Assembly: GCA_003148945.1 (NCBI GenBank)
Contig: QGGY01000022.1
Coordinates: 1 to 41,346 of the forward strand
Source: Murimonas intestini
Lineage (GTDB): Bacteria; Bacillota; Clostridia; Lachnospirales; Lachnospiraceae
Direction of reading: 5' to 3'
DNA length: 41,346 nucleotides
Positions 1-7,477 of this stretch are shown piece after piece. A model generated the notes under the pieces. That model was not told where the DNA came from. It made no database searches and was given only the letters and a program-made list of their open reading frames with translations. How positions within the stretch are numbered: position 1 is the stretch's first letter; each line of letters begins with the position of its first letter. A program made the translations under genes and the position numbers.

Positions 1-37
1 CATCCAGTTTAAATTGTTTGTCATAGTGTTTTGTCAT
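1..37 (-). CDS. IS3-family transposase OrfA, N-terminus only (partial)
   Basis: The minus strand reads MTKHYDKQFKLD from an ATG at 37 and leaves the window at its left edge. This resembles the N-terminus of IS3-family OrfA helix-turn-helix proteins, which often begin with M-x-K-x-Y-D-x-x-F-K. A good ribosome site (AAGGAGAA) sits 7-8 bases upstream of the ATG. Only 12 codons are visible, so the family call rests on a short motif. The gene would point away from the CRISPR array, so the end of the insertion sequence should lie between about 40 and 125, beside the leader-distal end of the array. Confidence 0.5.
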   Translation of the reverse strand, partial: MTKHYDKQFKLD

Positions 38-125
38 AATGAGATTCTCCTTCAGTGAGGTACCTATATTGTACCATGATTTTTCTAATGAGAAATTCTC
101 ATTTTGACTTGTACTATTTATATTC
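38..125. other. Putative IS end region with palindrome
   Basis: This stretch lies between the transposase start and the last CRISPR repeat. It holds a perfect palindrome, AATGAGAAATTCTCATT at 87-103, and a GGTAC/GTACC inverted pair at about 60-76. It probably contains the terminal inverted repeat of the IS3-type element. The exact boundary cannot be fixed without the other end of the element. Confidence 0.3.
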
Positions 126-157
126 TAACATCAGGGTGGTATCATGGGGCGTAAGCC

Positions 158-1599
158 ATTTCAACCCACAAGGCCCTCGCAGGCCTCGACATGTTCGACT
201 ATTACAAATATCGCAACAACGATCTGATTTCAACCCACAAGGCCCTCGCAGGCCTCGACATTGCAGAAAAAAACTTTATTTACCGGGGAATCATTTCAAC
301 CCACAAGGCCCTCGCAGGCCTCGACGGCTTATGTACAATTTAAAAGTGAGAGATTATGGATTTCAACCCACAAGGCCCTCGCAGGCCTCGACGAATGGAC
401 TTGTGGGAATGGCAAAGTACATCACATTTCAACCCACAAGGCCCTCGCAGGCCTCGACTAGGCAGCAGGCTGATTCACTGGAAACACTATCATTTCAACC
501 CACAAGGCCCTCGCAGGCCTCGACAGAGTTTTACAATCAAGTATGATCCCCGGTTTAAATTTCAACCCACAAGGCCCTCGCAGGCCTCGACTTTCGTGCC
601 ATAAAAGTGTGTGCGTATTGTGTTATTTCAACCCACAAGGCCCTCGCAGGCCTCGACCCACGCTCACTGCTCCGTTGTCATCAGCATTTACAATTTCAAC
701 CCACAAGGCCCTCGCAGGCCTCGACTAAATGCAAAGTCATCAAATTCGTAATCTTCTGATTTCAACCCACAAGGCCCTCGCAGGCCTCGACGTATACTTT
801 TCCATCGTCTGATTTTACGAGAATCATTTCAACCCACAAGGCCCTCGCAGGCCTCGACTTTTGGAATTTGATGAAAGACAACTCCTACATGACATTTCAA
901 CCCACAAGGCCCTCGCAGGCCTCGACAAGAGACTACACACCTCACCTTCCCTCAACCCGATTTCAACCCACAAGGCCCTCGCAGGCCTCGACTTGGATGG
1001 CATAATTAACATTTTGAGGTGAGGAATTTCAACCCACAAGGCCCTCGCAGGCCTCGACAAAGGCTGTTGTAGTAGACAGTTTCGAATCTGCTATTTCAAC
1101 CCACAAGGCCCTCGCAGGCCTCGACAAAAGATTTGATGGATTGCACTAAAGGCCGAAAATTTCAACCCACAAGGCCCTCGCAGGCCTCGACAATATGGGA
1201 GGTGTTGTATAGTGGCGCAAGAAACAATTTCAACCCACAAGGCCCTCGCAGGCCTCGACGACCGTCTGGAACTCAACTATCCATGTGGAGTAAGTATTTC
1301 AACCCACAAGGCCCTCGCAGGCCTCGACGTATTATTTTATTATCGATAAGAAAGCCTTTACTGATTTCAACCCACAAGGCCCTCGCAGGCCTCGACCCCC
1401 GACTGCGGCCGCTGTTACTGTGTTCGTGGTGATTTCAACCCACAAGGCCCTCGCAGGCCTCGACGTTTACATTTTATCACCCTATGTGGAGAGCGAGCAT
1501 TTCAACCCACAAGGCCCTCGCAGGCCTCGACGAAATCTATATCTTACTGTGAGTGGCATAAACAAAATTTCAACCCACAAGGCCCTCGCAGGCCTCGAC
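158..1599 (-). CRISPR. CRISPR array, 22 identical 33-bp repeats, I-C-like, read leftward
   Basis: Twenty-two perfect copies of a 33-bp repeat start at 158, 227, 293, 360, 426, 492, 559, 625, 693, 759, 826, 894, 960, 1026, 1093, 1159, 1227, 1296, 1364, 1432, 1499 and 1567. They are separated by 21 unique spacers of 33-36 bp. On the minus strand the repeat begins GTCGAGGCC and ends GGGTTGAAAT. This is the layout of subtype I-C repeats (GTCGC...ATTGAAAT), and it has a short AGGCC/GGCCT stem. The leader lies to the right (1600-1790), so the newest spacers should be near 1532-1566. No repeat is degenerate, not even the leader-distal one. No cas gene is visible in the window; on the leader side the next gene is an iron transporter. 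Subtype is inferred from the repeat only. Confidence 0.97.
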
Positions 1600-1790
1600 A
1601 GCAAATATTACCAACTACTTCCCATCTCATTCTACCATTTTTATACCATTTCCACAATATCCCTCTAATAATTTTCGATATTATTTTTATTCCATAATTA
1701 TCCGGTATGTAAAGTTCTCAATTTTTGGTGCGAATCACTCAGGATTTTTATGTTCACTCCACATTCGCACCTGATCACTCACAAAACTAA
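1600..1790 (-). promoter_or_regulatory. CRISPR leader with 9-bp inverted repeat
   Basis: This AT-rich, gene-free stretch abuts the last perfect repeat on the side expected for a leftward-read array. It holds a perfect inverted repeat, GGTGCGAAT at 1727-1735 and ATTCGCACC at 1763-1771, flanking a TGTTCACTCC-containing loop. From memory, similar TGCGAA...TTCGCA dyads occur in leaders of I-C arrays. That fits a leader or integration-enhancer role, but the role here is inference. Confidence 0.7.
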
Positions 1791-1859
1791 AGTATACCTC
1801 TACATTCTTACTTTAATGTACCAGATCAATATCCATCACAACTTCATATTAGCTCAATC

Positions 1860-1901
1860 AGGAATCCTATCTGCAGTATTCTATCTGCAAACAGGATTCC
1901 T
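1860..1901 (-). terminator. Hairpin downstream of the iron-uptake operon
   Basis: The perfect arms AGGAATCCT (1860-1868) and AGGATTCCT (1893-1901) enclose a loop that carries a direct repeat of CTATCTGCA (1867-1875 and 1881-1889). It lies just after the ceuE-like stop codon in the direction of transcription. No U-tract follows, so it may be a 3' stabilising hairpin, not a classical intrinsic terminator. Confidence 0.4.
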
Positions 1902-1935
1902 ATTGTTTCTTGATTAACTATTCACATTTTCTTTT

Positions 1936-3126
1936 TTATTTTCCCAGAATCCCTGCCTCCAGGTCACTGAGCATGACATCCATGGCGGTGATTCCGCCTT
2001 CCGCCAGATACCATACCGTTGGAGTCAGGTATACAATATTTCCTTCTTTGTATGCATCTGTTTTCTGTACAAGTTCGTTTTCCATTACTTCCTGTGCCAG
2101 CTGCGCTCCTTCTGTGCTGATAGCTGAATCGCGGTCCAGTACAAATATGTAATCCGGATTCAGTGATACGAGAAGCTCAAATGATGACTCGTTTCCATGA
2201 GTTGAATCTACATTGTCTGCCAGGTTCTCAAATCCAATTTCATTTCCTATCAATGAGCATCTGCTTCCGTTTCCCAGCGTATTAAAATTACTGCTGGTGA
2301 CCATACCTATCACTGCTGTTTTTCCCTCCGCAGCTTTTGCAAGTGCATCTACCCGTTGGTCAAAGCCTGCAAGTTCTTCTGCAGCTTTTTCCTGCATACC
2401 AAAAATAGAAGCAATCATATCTGAATTATTTTTTATGCTCTGTATGAGACCTGCATCATAATCTGTTGCTGTGTATATGACAGGGGCAATTTCTGATAAT
2501 GCTTCATACTGTGCACTCAGTCGTCCTCCAATAAAGATAATATCCGGTTCGCTGCTCATAAGAGCTTCCATATCAACTTCTTTCAATGTTCCCAGATTTG
2601 TTATTTCTTTGTTTTCATTATACTCCATAAGATAATCTATCTGTGAAGACTTAGGCATGCCCACCACGCGGTCTCCCAACTCCCAGTTGTCCAGCATATC
2701 CAGAACCGCCATATCGAGAATCGCAACTCTCTGCGGGTCATATGGAACCTCCACCTCTGTCTTTTCCCCATCTCCATTGAGGGATGTGACTGTAATTGTG
2801 TCCTGCACTTTAGCTCCGTCCGCCTCTGTGGATGCCTCTGTTGCTTCATTTGTATTAGTTTCAGTGTCTGCCCCGGTATTTGTCTCTGTATCCTTCTCAC
2901 TTTCTACAGTATCCGCCTCTGTAATTCCTGCACCAAAAGTTTCCTGTTCAGTCTGCGCTTCTGATTCCTGTACTTCTGATTCCTGCGCTGCTGTCTCACT
3001 TTCTTTTTCAGTAACTACCTTATTTTCCGTAACTGCTTCAGTTCCTTTTTCCTCTTTCTGGCTTGTGCAGGCTGCAAGTGAAATAGTCATCATAGCTGCA
3101 AGTGTTAATGTAAGTATCTTTTTCAT
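1936..3126 (-). CDS. ceuE: Siderophore ABC transporter substrate-binding lipoprotein (YclQ/CeuE-like)
   Basis: This 396-residue lipoprotein should capture a ferric siderophore outside the membrane and deliver it to the two permeases encoded upstream. The first 20 residues form a signal peptide ending in the lipobox L-A-A-C, so Cys20 would be lipidated. Residues 21 to about 105 are a long low-complexity Glu/Thr/Ala linker. The Fe(III)-siderophore-binding fold follows (class III binding protein), with the typical start VPYDPQRVAILDMAVLDML and the SSEPDIIFIGGR and SLNPDYIFVLDRD segments. It is the last gene of a four-gene operon in B. subtilis yclNOPQ (petrobactin) and Campylobacter ceuBCDE order. 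A 158-bp hairpin-rich gap separates it from the ATPase gene. Start: ATG with AAGGAGA upstream. The exact siderophore cannot be read from the sequence. Confidence 0.85.
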   Translation of the reverse strand: MKKILTLTLAAMMTISLAACTSQKEEKGTEAVTENKVVTEKESETAAQESEVQESEAQTEQETFGAGITEADTVESEKDTETNTGADTETNTNEATEASTEADGAKVQDTITVTSLNGDGEKTEVEVPYDPQRVAILDMAVLDMLDNWELGDRVVGMPKSSQIDYLMEYNENKEITNLGTLKEVDMEALMSSEPDIIFIGGRLSAQYEALSEIAPVIYTATDYDAGLIQSIKNNSDMIASIFGMQEKAAEELAGFDQRVDALAKAAEGKTAVIGMVTSSNFNTLGNGSRCSLIGNEIGFENLADNVDSTHGNESSFELLVSLNPDYIFVLDRDSAISTEGAQLAQEVMENELVQKTDAYKEGNIVYLTPTVWYLAEGGITAMDVMLSDLEAGILGK

Positions 3127-3164
3127 TAATTATTGTCTCCTTATATTAATTGTACAAAATAATT

Positions 3165-3275
3165 GTGATCCCTGCGGTTTTCTCCGCACTTCGTGTCCCC
3201 GAAATCCCGAAAGCATTCGAAATCAGCCCTGTGCGGGCTGCTTATTGATTCAAGAACGCCCTGGATTCTTGACAG
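3165..3275. repeat. Hairpin cluster in the ceuD-ceuE gap
   Basis: Three short perfect inverted repeats sit in a row: TGCGG/CCGCA (3173-3188), CAGCCC/GGGCTG (3224-3240) and CAAGAA/TTCTTG (3251-3271). The base composition is more GC-rich than the flanks. The pattern resembles a dispersed intergenic palindromic element, or an mRNA processing/stability element that sets binding-protein levels relative to the membrane subunits. Which of these it is cannot be told from one copy. Confidence 0.4.
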
Positions 3276-3284
3276 TGTCAATGG

Positions 3285-4037
3285 TTAATAATAAATTGAG
3301 AGAGGTTTCCCCTCTATTTCCTGAATTTCAAAATCTACCCGGTAAATCTGTGATAGATTCTCCTTTGTCATCACCTCCTCAACTGTACCGAATTTGGCAA
3401 TTTTTCCATCCACAAAAGCACAGATATAATCTGAATAAAAAGCTGCATAGTTAATCTCATGAAGTACAAGTATCACTGTCTTTCCCAGTTCATCACAAAG
3501 GCGGCGTACTATTTTCATCATATTAGTTGCGTGGTAAATATCCAAATTATTAGTAGGCTCATCCAGCAGAATGTATTCTGTATCCTGTGCAATGACCATA
3601 GCAATATAGGCTCTCTGACGCTGTCCTCCTGACAATTCATCAATAAACCTGTCCTGAAATTCCTCCAGCTCCATATAAGCAATGGCTTTATCTATGATTT
3701 CTTCATCCTCCTTCGTAGTACGATTCCCACTGTATGGAAATCTTCCGAAGGCAACCAGTTCCCTGACCGTCAGTTTCATCTGTATATTGTTCGACTGTGT
3801 CAATATCGCCAGCCGTTTTGCCAGCTCCCTGCTCTTCCATTTCGAAATATCCTTGCCGTCAAAGCTCACCAGTCCTGCATCCCTGGCCACCAGACGTGAA
3901 ATAATCCCCATTACAGTAGATTTTCCGGCGCCATTTGGGCCGATCAGTGAAAGCACCTTCCCTTTCGGAATTTCAAAGGTGACAGAATCAACTACTGTCT
4001 TATCGTCATATTTCTTAGTAAGTCCTTCTATAAGCAT
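3285..4037 (-). CDS. ceuD: Siderophore ABC transporter ATP-binding protein (YclP/CeuD-like)
   Basis: This 250-residue cytoplasmic ATPase energises ferric-siderophore import. It has every ABC motif: Walker A GPNGAGKST (about residues 34-42), signature LSGGQRQRAYIAM (about 136-148) and Walker B YILLDEPTNNLD (about 155-166), followed by the H-loop region VLHEINYAAF. Length and motifs fit the FecE/FepC class. It begins one base after the stop of the second permease gene (stop 4039-4041, ATG 4037), so the genes are translationally close. No defect is seen. Confidence 0.9.
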   Translation of the reverse strand: MLIEGLTKKYDDKTVVDSVTFEIPKGKVLSLIGPNGAGKSTVMGIISRLVARDAGLVSFDGKDISKWKSRELAKRLAILTQSNNIQMKLTVRELVAFGRFPYSGNRTTKEDEEIIDKAIAYMELEEFQDRFIDELSGGQRQRAYIAMVIAQDTEYILLDEPTNNLDIYHATNMMKIVRRLCDELGKTVILVLHEINYAAFYSDYICAFVDGKIAKFGTVEEVMTKENLSQIYRVDFEIQEIEGKPLSIYY

Positions 4038-4038
4038 T

Positions 4039-5007
4039 TTACGCCCTCCTGTTCCTTAGCAGCAGATATAGAAAATAGAGTCCTCCTCCAACTGTGATAA
4101 ATACACTGATGGGTACACTGTATGCAAAAATCTGTTCCACTGCGATCTGTCCCCCCACAAGAACTGCCATACCGATCAAAGCCGAGCCGGCAATCAGGTA
4201 TGTGTGCCTGTATGTCTTGAACAGCTGCCGTGATAAGTTAGCTATGATCAGTCCAAGAAAAGAAATTGGGCCTACCATGGCAGTAGCTATGGCGATAAAC
4301 AGTGTCACTCCAAGCAGAAGACGCCTAATTGTCCTGTCATAGTCTACCCCCAGATTAATAGCCTGCTCTTTTCCCAATGTAATGACATCCAGCAGTACCA
4401 GTTCTTTTCTCAGGATAAGGATTACAAGAGCGATCATCACAAGCGACAAAACAATAATGTCTGAATTTATATTGCTGAAGCTGGCTACCAGGGAAGCCAG
4501 AAGAGAATCATATTCATTAGGGTCCATAATTCTTGTCAGGCTGCTCTGCATACTTGAAAAAAACGTTGACATAACTGTGCCTGCCAGAAGAACATATAGT
4601 ACATTATGTTTTGTCTTTTTAAACAGATAACTGTATATTACCGTGGCAATGATTCCCATAAGCACCAGATCCACTACAAAAGATAAATTTTTATTTCTGG
4701 CCAGCAGGCTGGCGGAACCAAAAAAGAAGACGACAGCAGTATGGATCAGCGCGTATAATGAATTCATTCCCAGAAGACAGGGAGTTACTATTGTATTATT
4801 AATAATCGACTGAAATACAATAGAAGCACTTCCTATACAAAAAGCGGTGATAAGCATCACAGCAAGCTTTGGTATCCTGATTTTCATTGTATAGCCAAAA
4901 TATTTAAAATTAACAGAAACAAAGATATAAGCGATTGCCGCCGCCAGAACCAGTATGGCAAGTATGATCATTTTTTTAGTATTTACTTTTTTCCCCGCAT
5001 AGTTCAT
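4039..5007 (-). CDS. ceuC: Siderophore ABC transporter permease 2 (YclO/CeuC-like)
   Basis: This 322-residue integral membrane protein is a FecCD-family permease. It has many hydrophobic helices, and the conserved GPISFLGLIIANLSRQL segment near residues 245-260 is the family's coupling-loop signature (G-x-x-x-F-x-G-L-x-x-P/A-N). Together with the upstream permease it would form the heterodimeric channel of the importer. Its ATG overlaps the stop of the first permease gene by four bases (ATGA), which points to translational coupling. Length matches the family. Confidence 0.9.
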   Translation of the reverse strand: MNYAGKKVNTKKMIILAILVLAAAIAYIFVSVNFKYFGYTMKIRIPKLAVMLITAFCIGSASIVFQSIINNTIVTPCLLGMNSLYALIHTAVVFFFGSASLLARNKNLSFVVDLVLMGIIATVIYSYLFKKTKHNVLYVLLAGTVMSTFFSSMQSSLTRIMDPNEYDSLLASLVASFSNINSDIIVLSLVMIALVILILRKELVLLDVITLGKEQAINLGVDYDRTIRRLLLGVTLFIAIATAMVGPISFLGLIIANLSRQLFKTYRHTYLIAGSALIGMAVLVGGQIAVEQIFAYSVPISVFITVGGGLYFLYLLLRNRRA

Positions 5008-6053
5008 GATTCTGCACCTCCATCTGCCGGTGGGGCTGTACAGCCGTTTGCAGAATGCCTGAAGCGTATCCCCCTTCTTCCATTATTCAGCCTGCAGATA
5101 AGCAGGCCGATAAATATCAGACTGCCAAGCACACCTGCTATCAGTTCGATTGGAAGCTCATACGGCATAATGATCACACGCCCGATCATGTCACAGACAA
5201 GGACAAATATAGCTCCAAACAATGCAGTATCTGTCAGAGTTCCTCTGATCTTGTCCCCCTTGAACATCGCCACTATATTCGGTACGATCAGACCTATGTA
5301 GGAAATGCTTCCTACCACCACAACTACGCTGGCCGTAATCAGGGCAGCAATCGTCAGTCCCATAAAAAGGACAAGATTGTAGCGGACACCCAGGTTTTTA
5401 GAAAAATCTTTTCCCATCCCAACAATATTGAAATGATTGGCAAAGATAAATGCAATGATTACCAGGGGCAGTACAAGATAGACAAGCTCATACCTTCCTC
5501 TTATTACCAGCGAGAAATGTCCAACAAGCCAGGATGACAGTGCCTGGGTCATCTCATACCTGTAAGCCAGATAACTGGTGATCCCTCCAATGACATTTCC
5601 AAACATGATCCCCACCAAAGGAACCATAATAATATCTTTGAACTGAACTTTCTGTATGAACCATACAAATGTCCATGTTCCGAAGACTGCTGCTATAAAA
5701 GCAAATATGGCTCTTCCCCACAATGTAGATGAAGGCAGGAACAGCAGTGCCAGCAATATCCCCAGCTGAGCAGACGATATGGTAGCCCCTGTTGTGGGCG
5801 AAACGAATTTGTTCATGCACAATTGCTGCATGATAAGCCCCGCCACACTCATCCCTATTCCTGTACATACTATAGCCAGAAGTCTGGGAAGCCGCGAGAT
5901 CATCAGAATCTCGATCTGTTCAAAATCCCCGCTGACCAGCCCTGTTACCGTCATTTCAAGTACCCCCTGGAACAGCGAAAATACCGATAGTAAAATAAGG
6001 CTGACAGACAAAATGATTGTTAACCTCCACTTTTTAATACAGCATACCTCCAT
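5004..6053 (-). CDS. ceuB: Siderophore ABC transporter permease 1 (YclN/CeuB-like)
   Basis: This FecCD-family permease is the first gene of the iron-uptake operon. It has repeated hydrophobic helices and the conserved VVVVGSISYIGLIVPNIVAM segment (about residues 260-280), the counterpart of the coupling motif in the other permease. The ATG at 6053 has no Shine-Dalgarno sequence. A GGAGG lies just inside the frame at 6046-6050, so the true start could be a rare codon a few residues in; the first residues (MEVCCIKKW) are therefore uncertain. A GTTAG/CTAAC palindrome sits 5 bases upstream of the ATG. The C-terminus runs past the usual end with a short tail (ANGCTAPPADGGAES). Confidence 0.87.
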   Translation of the reverse strand: MEVCCIKKWRLTIILSVSLILLSVFSLFQGVLEMTVTGLVSGDFEQIEILMISRLPRLLAIVCTGIGMSVAGLIMQQLCMNKFVSPTTGATISSAQLGILLALLFLPSSTLWGRAIFAFIAAVFGTWTFVWFIQKVQFKDIIMVPLVGIMFGNVIGGITSYLAYRYEMTQALSSWLVGHFSLVIRGRYELVYLVLPLVIIAFIFANHFNIVGMGKDFSKNLGVRYNLVLFMGLTIAALITASVVVVVGSISYIGLIVPNIVAMFKGDKIRGTLTDTALFGAIFVLVCDMIGRVIIMPYELPIELIAGVLGSLIFIGLLICRLNNGRRGIRFRHSANGCTAPPADGGAES

Positions 6054-6057
6054 TTCT

Positions 6058-6073
6058 GTTAGTTATATCTAAC
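6058..6073 (-). promoter_or_regulatory. Imperfect GTTAG...CTAAC palindrome at the start of ceuB
   Basis: GTTAGTTATATCTAAC lies directly in front of the proposed ceuB start. It shares both half-sites with the perfect palindrome at 6280-6295. The half-sites match the core of DtxR/IdeR-type iron-regulator operators (TTAGGTTAGSCTAACCTAA), so iron-dependent repression is a reasonable inference. Confidence 0.4.
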
Positions 6074-6126
6074 CCATACATACAGTTTATCTCAGCTTTT
6101 ATCACTGTCCCGGCTTTACCAGAACT

Positions 6127-6177
6127 GCAGCATTTGACAGATTGCAGTATTTGGCATATTGCAGTATATGGCTTGCC
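6127..6177. repeat. Three degenerate 17-bp tandem repeats in the ceu leader
   Basis: Three consecutive 17-bp units start at 6127, 6144 and 6161: GCAGCATTTGACAGATT, GCAGTATTTGGCATATT and GCAGTATATGGCTTGCC. They lie between the distal palindrome and the first gene of the iron operon, in its presumed 5' leader. Function unknown. Confidence 0.55.
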
Positions 6178-6279
6178 TCATCTGCCCTATTTCTCCTGAA
6201 TACACATCTCAATCTCGTACTCTCAATCCAGATCCGTGGTAACCACATAATGATAAATTTCAGAGAATGCCAAATATTG

Positions 6280-6295
6280 GTTAGTTTTAACTAAC
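6280..6295 (-). promoter_or_regulatory. Perfect palindrome, candidate iron-regulator operator
   Basis: GTTAGTTTTAACTAAC is a perfect 7+2+7 inverted repeat about 230 bp upstream of the iron-uptake operon. It resembles DtxR-family boxes. It lies downstream of a possible sigma-A promoter at 6365-6394, a position suited to repression. The regulator is not encoded in the window. Confidence 0.5.
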
Positions 6296-6364
6296 TATAA
6301 TTCAAAATAAAATGCGCCTCATGCCTGCTTCTTATACATGGCATCTCTTGCGCACCGCATGCGA

Positions 6365-6394
6365 ATATTAACACACAAGCGGAAAAAAAGTCAA
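6365..6394 (-). promoter_or_regulatory. Putative sigma-A promoter for the iron operon
   Basis: On the minus strand TTGACT (6389-6394) and TTAATA/TAATAT (6365-6371) are spaced 17-18 bp apart. It points toward the iron operon and would give a leader of about 300 nt holding the palindromes and tandem repeats. The rest of 6074-6622 shows no convincing gene. Confidence 0.4.
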
Positions 6395-6622
6395 CAGTAA
6401 ATTTAAAAAAAAATTATTTATGAAAATTTTTCTCAACTTTCCCAGGCCACATAACATTCCGGATTTTATGCCGGAGGACTGTATTTTATGGAGAACGAAG
6501 CTTAGTATTAAATAAAAAATACCAGTCTTCCACAGCAGCTCGCTAATAATGCATTGCCCCAATACGGAAAACCAGTATTTAGATTTTATGTGACTGTGAA
6601 GATATAGAACAGTTACGGTTTT

Positions 6623-7084
6623 TTATTCATCTGCGTATTTTTCTTCATTTCTTTTTCTTGCTTTGTCTGTCAGCCATCCCATTACAAAATAAATAGCAAA
6701 GGTGATCACAAATACCACAGAAAAACATATACCAGCCATTTTATTAACCGGCAAATCATCTCCCGGGTTTCTTGCAGCTATGAGCATTCCCCAGTAAAAG
6801 ATAGTGATTATGCCTGAGAAACAGAAGCTAAAGAGAAGACTGCCCAGCGGTCCTGCCGGAAGCTTGGAATCCCAGATCCCTTCTCTGATATTTCCGGCGG
6901 AATAAGACAGGATTCCTGCCAGGACTATCAGACTGTACCCCAAAGACATATATTTATCACTCACATCCCAAAACAGAGTAATAAAGTTCATGGCAAGACA
7001 CAGGCTTATTACGATCCAAAAAGACCTGTTCCCGGCCTCCACTCTCTTCTGCTTCTGTCTTTCATCTAACTCTCCATTTCTCAT
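6623..7084 (-). CDS. Small membrane protein paired with an XRE regulator
   Basis: This 153-residue protein of unknown function has a charged N-terminus (MRNGELDERQKQKR) and four predicted membrane helices at about residues 22-38, 46-62, 80-103 and 118-140, ending in a basic/acidic tail. Its ATG overlaps the stop of the preceding XRE regulator gene (ATGA), so the two are made together. HTH-plus-small-membrane-protein pairs of this kind are widespread in Firmicutes; the usual interpretation, a regulator under membrane-partner control, is only inference here. Confidence 0.7.
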   Translation of the reverse strand: MRNGELDERQKQKRVEAGNRSFWIVISLCLAMNFITLFWDVSDKYMSLGYSLIVLAGILSYSAGNIREGIWDSKLPAGPLGSLLFSFCFSGIITIFYWGMLIAARNPGDDLPVNKMAGICFSVVFVITFAIYFVMGWLTDKARKRNEEKYADE

Positions 7085-7284
7085 TTCAAATCCTCCTCCC
7101 AGAATAGCTCATCTAAAGTCTTATTGAGACTCCTGCAGATATCAATGCATAGCCTCAAGGATGGGTTGAAATCACCGGCCTCTATCATGCCTATTGTCTG
7201 CCGCGTGACACCTGCCATTTCTGCCAGCTGGATCTGAGATATCCCCATCTCCATCCGGGCTATCTTTATTTTTAAATTCTTCAT
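7081..7284 (-). CDS. XRE-family transcriptional regulator, small YozG-like
   Basis: This 67-residue protein is almost entirely one helix-turn-helix domain: KIARMEMGISQIQLAEMAGV followed by TRQTIGMIEAGDFNPSLRLC and the closing KTLDELFWEEDLK. The ATG at 7284 was chosen because MKNLKIKIAR is the usual family start and AGGA lies just upstream; the frame extends to a TTG at 7341 without a ribosome site. It is the first gene of a two-gene operon. The promoter at 7478-7505 is overlapped by a 13-bp inverted repeat, so autoregulation is likely. Confidence 0.82.
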   Translation of the reverse strand: MKNLKIKIARMEMGISQIQLAEMAGVTRQTIGMIEAGDFNPSLRLCIDICRSLNKTLDELFWEEDLK

Positions 7285-7477
7285 ATTCCTGTCCGTTCCA
7301 GAGCGTATCTGTGTAAATATACTCCAGTTTACTTGCTGCAAGGCGGTATCCGGTTTGCTCTATATTGTCCCCGGCCGTCCTGGCATATCCGCTGCTCTAT
7401 TAGCGGAACTTATCAGTTAAGCTTTCTCTGTATTCTTCTCTTACTCCGTTACTGATCCTCCGTTACTCATATTATAT

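Noticed and set aside
1260-1498. Similarity between two spacers (ATGTGGAG in 1260-1295 and 1465-1498)
   Set aside because: Only about 8-10 bases are shared, which is within chance for AT-rich 35-mers.
55-1668. Several open frames of 60-160 codons inside the repeat region on both strands
   Set aside because: They consist of translated CRISPR repeats (recurrent FNPQGPRRPR, ISTHKALAGLD or RPARALWVE) and are not genes.
2657-3454. 265-codon plus-strand frame
   Set aside because: It is an antisense shadow of the iron binding-protein gene and its low-complexity linker, with no ribosome site.
5055-5537. 160-codon plus-strand frame inside the iron permease gene
   Set aside because: Antisense shadow with a composition typical of reverse-read membrane-protein codons.
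6368-6562. 64-codon hydrophobic minus-strand frame in the gap upstream of the iron operon
   Set aside because: No ribosome site, AT-rich composition, and it would overlap the putative promoter; no family resemblance.
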